Below, piece by piece: positions 56,793 through 64,000 of a stretch of DNA of 64,000 nucleotides. Location of the stretch: positions 1,309,763 to 1,373,762 of the forward strand of contig NZ_CP053921.1 in assembly GCF_013260645.1 (NCBI RefSeq). The letters run 5' to 3'. Every line of letters starts with the position of its first letter. Position 1 is the stretch's first letter. Both the position numbers and the translations under genes were made by a program. The DNA comes from Erythrobacter mangrovi. GTDB lineage: Bacteria > Pseudomonadota > Alphaproteobacteria > Sphingomonadales > Sphingomonadaceae. The notes under the pieces were generated by a model that was not told where the DNA came from, did not search any database, and was given only the letters and a program-made list of their open reading frames with translations.

Positions 56793-56923
56793 GCTCGAAC
56801 ACCTCCGTTCCGCAGTCCATCAAAGTAATCGACCACTGCTGGTTCGATTGCCTTCTTCAGATAGTTACGGACCGCAGGAAATCGAACGGGTCAGCTAGAC
56901 CTCCGCAAGGAAGGGATGAACTG

Positions 56924-58273
56924 TCAGCCCTCGCGCTTAGCCAGCCACTCTTCCAGCCACTTGATCGTATAGTCGCCGCTTTCCACGTCGGGCTGGCGCA
57001 GCAGTTCCTGGTGCAGCGGGATGTTCGTCTTCACCCCTTCGACGACCATTTCCTCTAATGCGCGCTTGAGGCGCATCATGCAGCCGTTGCGGCTGCGGCC
57101 GTAGACGATCAGCTTGGCGATCATGCTGTCGTAATAGGGCGGGATCTTGTAGCCAGCGTAGAGCCCTGAATCGACACGTACGTGCATGCCGCCCGAAGCG
57201 TGGTAGTAGGTCACCAGGCCGGGCGAGGGGGCGAAAGTCCACGGGTCTTCGGCGTTGATGCGACACTCGATCGCGTGGCCCTTGAACTCGATCTCTTCCT
57301 GCTTGACCGACAGCGGCTGGCCATCGGCAATGCGGATCTGTTCGCGCACCAGGTCGACCCCGGTGATCGCTTCGGTCACCGGATGCTCCACCTGCAGGCG
57401 GGTGTTCATCTCGATGAAGTAGAACTCACCGTTCTCCCACAGGAATTCGATCGTGCCCGCGCCGCGATAGCCCATCTTGGCCATGGCATCGGCGCAGATG
57501 CCGCCCATGCGCATGCGCTCTTCATGGCTGAGTACCGGCGAGGGCGCTTCTTCGAGCACCTTCTGATGGCGGCGCTGCAGCGAACAGTCGCGTTCGCCCA
57601 GGTGGATGGCGTTGCCATTGCCGTCGCCGAACACCTGGAATTCGATGTGGCGCGGATTGCCAAGGTACTTCTCGATATAGACGGTAGCGTCGCCAAAAGC
57701 GGCCTTGGCCTCGCTACCGGCCTGCTGCATCAGAGTTTCAAGCTGATCTTCGGAGTTGCAGACCTTCATCCCGCGACCGCCGCCGCCGCTGGCGGCCTTG
57801 ATAATCACCGGATAGCCGATCTCCGCCGCAATCTTGCGCGCTTCGTTGAAATCGGAGACGGCCCCATCGGATCCGGGGACCAGCGGCAGGCCCAACTCGC
57901 CCGCAGTCTTCTTCGCCTGCACCTTGTCACCCATGGTGACGATATGTTCGGGCTTGGGGCCGATCCACTTGAGGTCGTGCGCTTCGACGATCTCGGCGAA
58001 CTTGCAGTTCTCCGACAGGAAGCCGTAGCCCGGGTGGATCGCGTCCGCGTGCGAGATCTCCGCCGCGGAAATGATGCTGGCGATATTGAGGTAGCTGTCG
58101 GTCGCGTTGGGCGGTCCGATGCACACCGCGTGATCGGCCAGGCGCACATGCATGGCATCGGCATCGGCAGTGGAGTGCACCGCGACCGTCTCAATACCCA
58201 TTTCATGGGCAGCGCGGTGGATGCGCAGCGCGATCTCGCCGCGATTGGCGATGAGGATACGTTGGATAGCCAT
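56924..58273 (-). CDS. accC: Biotin carboxylase subunit of acetyl-CoA carboxylase
   Basis: ATP-grasp biotin carboxylase of 449 residues, the E. coli length. Carboxylates the biotin on AccB in the first step of fatty acid synthesis. Signatures: [26 protein letters not shown] loop, [17 protein letters not shown] and [14 protein letters not shown]. Third gene of aroQ-accB-accC, 8 bases after accB. Confidence 0.98.
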   Translation of the reverse strand: MAIQRILIANRGEIALRIHRAAHEMGIETVAVHSTADADAMHVRLADHAVCIGPPNATDSYLNIASIISAAEISHADAIHPGYGFLSENCKFAEIVEAHDLKWIGPKPEHIVTMGDKVQAKKTAGELGLPLVPGSDGAVSDFNEARKIAAEIGYPVIIKAASGGGGRGMKVCNSEDQLETLMQQAGSEAKAAFGDATVYIEKYLGNPRHIEFQVFGDGNGNAIHLGERDCSLQRRHQKVLEEAPSPVLSHEERMRMGGICADAMAKMGYRGAGTIEFLWENGEFYFIEMNTRLQVEHPVTEAITGVDLVREQIRIADGQPLSVKQEEIEFKGHAIECRINAEDPWTFAPSPGLVTYYHASGGMHVRVDSGLYAGYKIPPYYDSMIAKLIVYGRSRNGCMMRLKRALEEMVVEGVKTNIPLHQELLRQPDVESGDYTIKWLEEWLAKREG

Positions 58274-58281
58274 GCCTGCGC

Positions 58282-58773
58282 TCAGCCGATAACGACCAGC
58301 GGCTGGTCGAACTCGACGGGCTGCGCGTTCTCGACCAGGATCGCCTTGATTGTGCCCGCCTTGTCGGCCGCGATCGGGTTCATCACCTTCATCGCCTCGA
58401 CGATCAGCAGAGTTTGGCCTTCCTTGACCGTATCGCCGATCTTGATGAAGTCCGCCGCTCCCGGTTCGGGGGCGAGATAGACCGTGCCCACCATCGGCGA
58501 CTTGAGCGCGTTGGCAGCATCGGCAGCGGCCTGAACGTCGGGAGTGGGGGCTGCAGCTGGCGCCGGGGCCGTCGGTGCCGCGGCCGCGGTAGCCGGCATG
58601 GCGAACTGTGCGGCCATAGCCACGCCTCCGCGTGCAACGCGGATCTTGCGGTCGTTGTCTTCGACCTCGATTTCGGTGAGACCGGTTTCGCCAAGCAGCT
58701 CTGCGAGTTCGCGAACGAGCTTGATGTCGACGTTCATGCCGGACTTGCCGGCGCTGCCCTTGTTGTCGGCCAT
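58282..58773 (-). CDS. accB: Biotin carboxyl carrier protein of acetyl-CoA carboxylase
   Basis: Carrier protein of 163 residues. N-terminal helical part, an Ala/Pro linker, then the biotinyl domain with the biotinylated Lys in EAMKVMN. ATG at 58773 ([10 protein letters not shown]) is used; the frame upstream to 58932 overlaps aroQ and is not conserved-looking. Co-transcribed with accC. Confidence 0.97.
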   Translation of the reverse strand: MADNKGSAGKSGMNVDIKLVRELAELLGETGLTEIEVEDNDRKIRVARGGVAMAAQFAMPATAAAAPTAPAPAAAPTPDVQAAADAANALKSPMVGTVYLAPEPGAADFIKIGDTVKEGQTLLIVEAMKVMNPIAADKAGTIKAILVENAQPVEFDQPLVVIG

Positions 58774-58846
58774 GGGTACCCTTGTTGATAGTTCGGTTGC
58801 GCCTATGCGCTGCCCCGCGCCGCGTGACAAGGGGCGGACGGGGGTT

Positions 58847-59278
58847 TTAGAGCGCCGCTGCCTTGGCCAACGCCACCGAATAGCTGCGCGGGCCAAGGCC
58901 CTTAACTTCATCGATCGCAGCCATTCCGACATAGGAAATGTGCCGAAATTCCTCGCGTTGCGATGGATCGGACAGGTGCACTTCGATCACGGGCACTCCG
59001 ATCGCCTTGATCGCATCGAGCAATGCGATCGAAGTATGGGTATAGGCCCCCGCATTGAGCAGCACCGCCTTTGCGCCGACCTCGCGCGCCTCGTGCAGCC
59101 AGTCGACCAGCACGCCCTCGTGATTAGTCTGACGCATGTCGATCGTTACCCCGAGTTTCTTCGCCTGCTCGTCAAGCATGCGCGCGATATCGTCGAGCGT
59201 GTCGGAGCCATAGATCTCCGGTTCTCGCGTGCCGAGCAGGTTGAGGTTGGGGCCGTTGAGGACGAAGATGGTCTGCAT
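58847..59278 (-). CDS. aroQ: Type II 3-dehydroquinate dehydratase
   Basis: Shikimate-pathway enzyme of 143 residues, third step, dodecameric type II form. Signatures [18 protein letters not shown] and [12 protein letters not shown] with the catalytic Tyr and His region ([13 protein letters not shown]). It leads the aroQ-accB-accC cluster, an arrangement common in alphaproteobacteria. 74 bases lie between it and accB. Confidence 0.97.
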   Translation of the reverse strand: MQTIFVLNGPNLNLLGTREPEIYGSDTLDDIARMLDEQAKKLGVTIDMRQTNHEGVLVDWLHEAREVGAKAVLLNAGAYTHTSIALLDAIKAIGVPVIEVHLSDPSQREEFRHISYVGMAAIDEVKGLGPRSYSVALAKAAAL

Positions 59279-59335
59279 GGTCGCGAGGTAGCGCGATCGG
59301 AACTATGAAGAAAGCAGAAGGTCGACGGCGCTCGC

Positions 59336-59608
59336 CTACCGGCGCTGCCGCTCCATCAGTTCGACGAGTTCCTCGAACTTGATGCGCTGCTGTTCGGCAT
59401 CACCGCTGGCAATCGATTCGGCGATGCAGCAGGCGGCATGGTCCTTCAAAACCTGGCTTTCGACCTTTGCGAGGGCGGATTTTATCGCCTGAATCTGGTG
59501 CAGGATGTCGATACAGTAGCGGTCGTTTTCGATCATCTTGGCAACACCTTGCACCTGGCCGGCAATGCGGTTGAGCCGGTTGATCTTGGCGACGGTTTTG
59601 TCGGTCAT
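59336..59608 (-). CDS. csoR: Copper-sensing repressor CsoR
   Basis: All-helical DUF156-family repressor of 90 residues. Copper(I) ligands C32, H57 and C61 have the same spacing (25 and 4) as the CsoR reference triad; two adjacent Cys (C60-C61) are present. The ATG at 59608 is used; the frame extends 15 codons further up only through the operator. Divergent from copA-copB, which it most likely represses in the absence of copper. Confidence 0.93.
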   Translation of the reverse strand: MTDKTVAKINRLNRIAGQVQGVAKMIENDRYCIDILHQIQAIKSALAKVESQVLKDHAACCIAESIASGDAEQQRIKFEELVELMERQRR

Positions 59609-59626
59609 AGAGAAACACCCTTCCAA

Positions 59627-59643
59627 ATACCCCGGTGGGGTAT
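59627..59643. promoter_or_regulatory. CsoR-type operator
   Basis: ATACCCC (59627-59633) and GGGGTAT (59637-59643) form a perfect 7-bp inverted repeat with a 3-base centre, the typical G/C-tract palindrome bound by CsoR/RcnR-family proteins. It lies between csoR and copA, so both directions could be controlled. Confidence 0.75.
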
Positions 59644-59686
59644 ATATAAGCACCCGAAACCCGAAGCATCAAGATGTGATTTTCCT

Positions 59687-61387
59687 ATGTCGATTTCGCT
59701 GTCTCGCAGGCACCTGATCGTAAGTACAGCCGGGCTTGCCGCCGCTGCTTCACTGCCCATGCCCGCCTGGGCAAAGGGCGTATCGCTGCCGCATGCAAGG
59801 CGCGGCTTTGGTGAACTGTCGGGGGAAGACCTCCATCTCACCATCGCCGACCATCACTTCGCCACCGGCGCGCGGACGGGGCATGCCATTGCAGTCAACG
59901 GAACCGTTCCCGGGCCCCTGATTCGCCTGCGGGAAGGGCAGAACGTCCGGCTGCACGTAAAGAACGATTTGCGCGAGGATTCGTCGATCCACTGGCATGG
60001 GTTACTCTTGCCGTTCCAGTTCGACGGGGTGCCGGGTGTCAGCTTCCCGGGAATCAAGCCGGGCGAAACCTTCACTTACGAGTTCCCGATCCGGCAGAGC
60101 GGCACCTATTGGTGGCACAGCCATTCGGGCCTGCAGGAACAGGCGGGGCATTATGGCCCGATCGTGATCGAGAGCGCGGAGCCCGATCCGCGATACGACC
60201 GCGACTATGTGGTGGTGCTGTCCGAGTTCACGCCGATCCACCCGCATGAGATCATGCGCAAGCTCAAGGTCGGCGAGGACTATTTCAATCGCCAGATGCA
60301 GACAGCCACGGATGGCGACATGAGCGGGGCCGAACGCCGCATGTGGGGCCAGATGAGGATGAACCCGCGCGATATCGCGGACGTATCCGGATCCACCTAC
60401 ACCTACCTTATCAATGGCCATGGCTTGGCGGATAACCTTGAGCTGGCCTTCAGGCCTGGTGAGCGGGTGCGCCTGCGCTTCATCAACGCCGGTGCAATGA
60501 CCTTCTTCAACATCCGCATTCCCGGAGTGCCGATGACCGTGATCGCGGCCGACGGGATGGACGTTGCACCGGTATCGGTCGACGAATTCCAGATCGGAAG
60601 CGCCGAAACCTACGACGTGATCGTGACCCCGCCCGAAGGCAGCCATGCGCTGGTGGCGGAGGCGATGGATCGCAGCGGCATGGCCGTGGCCAGCCTGACT
60701 TCGCATCCGGGCCACATTGCCACCCCGCCGCCGCTTCGCGAAATCCCCACGCTGACCATGGTCGACATGGGCATGGGGGCCATGGACCATTCGGCCCACG
60801 GCGGTGGTCACACGATGGAGCACAGCATGCGCGACACCTCGCGCCTGCCCGATGACGTCGAGGTCGGCCCCGGGATCGACATGATCGCGCCGATGCCGGT
60901 CGACCGGATGAACTTTCCCGGCTTGGGGCTCGACGATGTGCCGCATCGCGTGCTGCGCTACACCGACCTCAGGGCTGCGCGGATGAATCCGCACCGCGAG
61001 ATCGAGCGCGAACTGGAGATCCATCTCACAGGGAACATGGAACGCTACATGTGGTCGTTCGACGGCAAGGCTTTCTCCGCCGTCACCGACGACCCGATCC
61101 GCTTCGGCTTTGACGAGCGGGTGCGGGTGAAGCTGGTCAACCAGACCATGATGGCGCACCCGATCCACCTGCACGGCCATTTCTTCGAACTCGTCAACGG
61201 CACGGATCACATGCATCAGCCCTTGAAGCACACCGTCATCGTGCAGCCAGGCGGCACGGCGACGTTCGACCTTACGGCGAACGAGCCGGGCGACTGGGCT
61301 TTCCATTGCCACCTGCTCTATCACATGCATGCCGGGATGATGCAGGTCGTGACGGTCAGGCCCTTCCCCGAAGGAGGGCAAAGCTGA
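59687..61387 (+). CDS. copA: Multicopper oxidase CopA
   Basis: Periplasmic copper-resistance oxidase of 566 residues exported by the Tat route (LSRRHLIVSTAG). Copper-site motifs HWHG, WWHSHSG, HPIHLHGHFF and HCHLLYHMHAGMM are complete, and a Met/His-rich insert (MDMGMGAMDHSAHGG) is typical of CopA. Oxidises Cu(I) to the less toxic Cu(II). No good ribosome site precedes the ATG. Stop overlaps copB start by one base. Confidence 0.95.
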   Translation: MSISLSRRHLIVSTAGLAAAASLPMPAWAKGVSLPHARRGFGELSGEDLHLTIADHHFATGARTGHAIAVNGTVPGPLIRLREGQNVRLHVKNDLREDSSIHWHGLLLPFQFDGVPGVSFPGIKPGETFTYEFPIRQSGTYWWHSHSGLQEQAGHYGPIVIESAEPDPRYDRDYVVVLSEFTPIHPHEIMRKLKVGEDYFNRQMQTATDGDMSGAERRMWGQMRMNPRDIADVSGSTYTYLINGHGLADNLELAFRPGERVRLRFINAGAMTFFNIRIPGVPMTVIAADGMDVAPVSVDEFQIGSAETYDVIVTPPEGSHALVAEAMDRSGMAVASLTSHPGHIATPPPLREIPTLTMVDMGMGAMDHSAHGGGHTMEHSMRDTSRLPDDVEVGPGIDMIAPMPVDRMNFPGLGLDDVPHRVLRYTDLRAARMNPHREIERELEIHLTGNMERYMWSFDGKAFSAVTDDPIRFGFDERVRVKLVNQTMMAHPIHLHGHFFELVNGTDHMHQPLKHTVIVQPGGTATFDLTANEPGDWAFHCHLLYHMHAGMMQVVTVRPFPEGGQS

Positions 61388-62460
61388 TGCGGCTCGCTCT
61401 GCTTCTCGGCGCTGCCTTGTGGGCATACCCCCTCGCGGCGCAGGACCATTCGGCGCATGAATCGACCGACCAAACCAACAGCATGGAGCAGGTCCAGACG
61501 GAGCCGGCGTCCGCCGCAATGGATCATTGCGCCATGGGGCACCTACCGCCCGAGCAATGCCCTCCCGAGGAGGAGGCCCATGACCTTGACGCGATGGTGG
61601 ACAGTGGCGCAATGGACCCCGACGCCATGGACCACAGCCAGATGGGCCATGACGAAATGGATCATTCGCAGCACGGCGCCCAGCCCGACAAATCCGCTCC
61701 AGGCGCAGCACCCGAAGAGGCCGTGCCGCCGCGCGCGACCGAGGGCCCGCTTCACGCCGCCGATGCCTTCTGGGGCGAGGCGGCAATGGCCGCAGCCCGT
61801 GAGGAAGTGCGCCGCATGCATGGCGGCATGACGACCGGGACGATCATGGTCGAACGGCTCGAGGCGCGTATCCCGACGGAAGGCGGCGAAGACGGCTGGC
61901 TGTGGGACCTGCAGGGCTTCTACGGCGGCGACATCGACAAGTTCGTGCTCAAGTCCGAAGGCGAGGGCGAGCTTGGCGGAGCGGTCGAGGATGCCGAAAT
62001 CCAGGCGCTGTGGAGCCACGCGATCGGCCCCTTCTTCGACCTGCAGGGAGGCGTGCGGCTGGATATCGAGCCAGAAACCCGCAGTCACCTCGTGCTCGGT
62101 GTGCAAGGCCTCTCTCCCTATATGTGGGAAGTCGACCTTGCTGCCTTTCTCAGTGACCGGGGTGACCTCACCGCACGGTTCGAGGGTGAATACGACCAGC
62201 GCATCACGCAAAAGCTGATCCTGCAGCCTCGTATCGAGCTGGAGCTGGCGGCGCAGGATATTCCCGAGCGTGGTATCGGGGCGGGCCTGACCAAGATCGA
62301 GCCGGGGCTGCGTCTGCGGTATCAGTTCGTGCCCGAATTCGCGCCCTATGTCGGCGTCGAGTATGAGGCGAAGCTGGGCGAGACTGCGGACATCGCACGC
62401 GCAGAAGGCGAAGATGCGGCGGGCTGGAAGATCCTGTTCGGTGTCAGGGCCTGGTTCTAG
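61387..62460 (+). CDS. copB: Copper resistance outer-membrane protein CopB
   Basis: Protein of 357 residues with a signal peptide (to ~19), a Met/His-rich region (MDHCAMGH, MDHSQMGHDEMDHSQHG) and a CopB beta-barrel from ~140 ending GWKILFGVRAWF. Sequesters or routes copper with CopA at the outer membrane. Coupled to copA by TGATG. Confidence 0.93.
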   Translation: MRLALLLGAALWAYPLAAQDHSAHESTDQTNSMEQVQTEPASAAMDHCAMGHLPPEQCPPEEEAHDLDAMVDSGAMDPDAMDHSQMGHDEMDHSQHGAQPDKSAPGAAPEEAVPPRATEGPLHAADAFWGEAAMAAAREEVRRMHGGMTTGTIMVERLEARIPTEGGEDGWLWDLQGFYGGDIDKFVLKSEGEGELGGAVEDAEIQALWSHAIGPFFDLQGGVRLDIEPETRSHLVLGVQGLSPYMWEVDLAAFLSDRGDLTARFEGEYDQRITQKLILQPRIELELAAQDIPERGIGAGLTKIEPGLRLRYQFVPEFAPYVGVEYEAKLGETADIARAEGEDAAGWKILFGVRAWF

Positions 62461-62481
62461 GCACCTCCCGCCGACGCTGGC

Positions 62482-62895
62482 CTATTGGTCCGTGCCCTTT
62501 GCCTTACCCCACTGACGCGCTGCCGTGTAACCGAGGTAGCCGGTACCGAAGAGCGCGTAGAGCGAATCCGGCAATGCCGCGAGGTATGCAGTCATCCCTT
62601 CGCCGATTGCACGTGCGGCGATAGGATCAAAGGCGGCGATTACACCCATCGGGACGCTGAACAGGATCAGCGTGTACATGACATAGAGAAAGCTGGGGCG
62701 CGCGCGGCTGGTCCAGGGATCGGCGCTCTGTGCCTCGGCAACGATGGCGGAAAGTCGGGCCTCGATCTGCCTCAGTTCTTGCGAGCCTTCGAGCGCCAAC
62801 AACTCGAGCTTGGCCTTGGCCCGGGCCTCCTTGTCGGGGATCACCTTGTCGATGAGCGAAGCGAGCGGGCCGATGAGTGTTTCGATGAGCGGCAT
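62482..62895 (-). CDS. Holin family protein (3TM type)
   Basis: Membrane protein of 137 residues: a charged N-terminal helix (IDKVIPDKEARAKAKLE), then two or three hydrophobic helices (SFLYVMYTLILFSVPMGVI, SLYALFGTGYLGY), matching the 3TM holin family. Such proteins release endolysins or gene transfer agents. No endolysin or phage gene is near, so this is an orphan. Converges on copB. Confidence 0.75.
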   Translation of the reverse strand: MPLIETLIGPLASLIDKVIPDKEARAKAKLELLALEGSQELRQIEARLSAIVAEAQSADPWTSRARPSFLYVMYTLILFSVPMGVIAAFDPIAARAIGEGMTAYLAALPDSLYALFGTGYLGYTAARQWGKAKGTDQ

Positions 62896-62964
62896 GATGG
62901 TCTCCTGCGAGTCGATTTCGCGGAATAACCAAATCGGTTCTTGTAGGAGAATTGGCGAACCGTT

Positions 62965-64000
62965 TTAGAAAGCCAATGCCTGAACCAGCTCGCCCGCCTC
63001 GCAAGCAGGCGCGCCAGCCGCGCGACGGATCAGCCAGTCGGCGGCAAGCAAGGGAGATTGCGCGCCGCTTTCCTGGTTGCCGACGGGAACCAGCCCGTCT
63101 GGCCCGGCGGACGCGCGGATAAAGGTTTCGCGCGCACCGGCTTCCGGTATCGCTGCGGCAAGGGGCATGGCTGTGGAAACCAGCTCGGCATCGACTGACC
63201 CGTCCTGCAGCCCCGCCAGCAACGGCCGCAGGAACAGGCGCGCGGTGACCATTGCCGAAGTCGGGTTTCCGGGGAGGCCGAGCACCCACTTCCCTTGCGC
63301 CCGGCCCAGCCAGACCGGGCGACCCGGACGGATATCGAGCCGCGAGAACACCAGCTCAAGGCCGTGCGCGGCGAACATCGGCTTGGCGAGATCGTGGTCC
63401 CCGACAGAGGCTCCCCCGATCACGACCACGCAATCGGCATCAGCGAGAGCCTGCGCCGCAAGCGCCTCCAATTCGCCCATGTCGTCAGGTCCGGTGCAAC
63501 GGGCAACTACCGTTGCCCCGGCGCATTCAGCCAGCGCGGCCACCCCGAAGCTGCCGGATTCGGGCAGGGTGTTCGGCTGGTCGAAGGAACTGCCGGGCGC
63601 TGCGAGTTCGTCTCCCGTGGCGATGATCGCGACCGAAGGCGTCAGGGATACTTCGACATGTGCAAGGTCGGCGGCTGCAGCGGCGACCATTCCGCGGGGA
63701 GTGAGTCGGGTACCGGCGGGCACTAGAACTTGTCCTGCGCGAAAGTCGCTCCCTGCCAGGCGGAGATTGTCGCCTGGCCCGAAGCCCGGCGTAAACTGGA
63801 CCCGCTGCCCCTCGCGAACGGCGTGTTCCTGCACGATCACGTAGTCTGCGCCTGCCGGAAGCGATGCGCCGGTAAAAATCCGCACCGCCTGTCCGCTGGC
63901 AACGGTGCCGGCATAGGGACCGCCCGCCCGGGATTCCCCGATGACGTCCAGCCAATGACCGGCTTCGGTCGTGGCTTTGACCACCGCATAGCCGTCCATC
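62965..64000 (-). CDS. moeA: Molybdopterin molybdotransferase MoeA, 5' end outside window
   Basis: Inserts molybdenum into adenylated molybdopterin. About 344 residues are seen, from MDGYAV (normally near residue 50-60 of MoeA) to the C terminus; the first ~50 residues lie beyond the right edge. Family signatures: TGASLPAGADYVIVQEHA, IIATGDEL and GLPGNPTSAMVT. Incomplete only because of the window limit. Confidence 0.95.
   Translation of the reverse strand, partial: MDGYAVVKATTEAGHWLDVIGESRAGGPYAGTVASGQAVRIFTGASLPAGADYVIVQEHAVREGQRVQFTPGFGPGDNLRLAGSDFRAGQVLVPAGTRLTPRGMVAAAAADLAHVEVSLTPSVAIIATGDELAAPGSSFDQPNTLPESGSFGVAALAECAGATVVARCTGPDDMGELEALAAQALADADCVVVIGGASVGDHDLAKPMFAAHGLELVFSRLDIRPGRPVWLGRAQGKWVLGLPGNPTSAMVTARLFLRPLLAGLQDGSVDAELVSTAMPLAAAIPEAGARETFIRASAGPDGLVPVGNQESGAQSPLLAADWLIRRAAGAPACEAGELVQALAF

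Overview
This window comes from a high-GC alphaproteobacterium. The gene content and protein styles (Tad pilus locus, WalW-like deacetylase, DUF2569 protein, CopA/CopB with CsoR, DUF305 fusion) fit a sphingomonad, most likely Erythrobacteraceae. That placement is an inference from gene content; no rRNA gene is present to confirm it.

Layout. 0-6.2 kb: a class A beta-lactamase-like serine hydrolase, an APH-fold kinase coupled to an acyl-CoA dehydrogenase, and an exported DUF305 plus LVIVD beta-propeller fusion. 6.3-8.2 kb: a DNA-binding protein with an unclear start and a visibly AT-richer patch holding an SNase-like protein and an orphan. 8.2-15.2 kb: groES-groEL under a CIRCE element, a MATE exporter, a PilZ-XRE fusion, a LytM/M23 peptidase and two membrane proteins. 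15.3-26.9 kb: a complete Tad (Flp) pilus operon, flp-cpaB-cpaC-lipoprotein-tadG-tadE-tadE-cpaE-cpaF-tadB-tadC-tadD-cpaA, with a good promoter and a structured leader before flp. 27.3-32.7 kb: a LapA-like giant adhesin cut off inside a repeat and joined to a Tat-exported FAD oxidoreductase. 33-40 kb: a DUF4349 lipoprotein, LysR regulator, thioesterase, EttA, M28 peptidase and a diguanylate cyclase.

40-49 kb is a sulfide/persulfide block. A peroxiredoxin, an ArsR-family regulator and a MATE transporter run leftward. They diverge from persulfide dioxygenase, two YeeE/YedE half-transporters, a type II sulfide:quinone oxidoreductase, a TauE/SafE exporter and a cyanide-insensitive bd oxidase with its small subunit. 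The genes suggest sulfide oxidation feeding quinol to an oxidase that sulfide does not block. 49.8-52 kb is a small accessory patch: a serine-recombinase remnant, a DUF6680-like protein and an HsdR_N-type nuclease-domain protein beside two tRNA genes (Pro-TGG and a CAT tRNA). 52-56.8 kb: a polysaccharide deacetylase without a canonical start, a degenerate histidine kinase, an Lrp regulator, a GFA protein and a hydrolase. 56.9-59.3 kb: aroQ-accB-accC. 59.3-62.5 kb: a copper block, csoR diverging from copA-copB. 62.5-64 kb: an orphan holin and moeA, which runs off the right edge.

Surface attachment is a recurring theme (Tad pilus, LapA-like adhesin, PilZ-XRE protein, diguanylate cyclase), as is metal and sulfur stress (DUF305, CopAB/CsoR, sulfide block).
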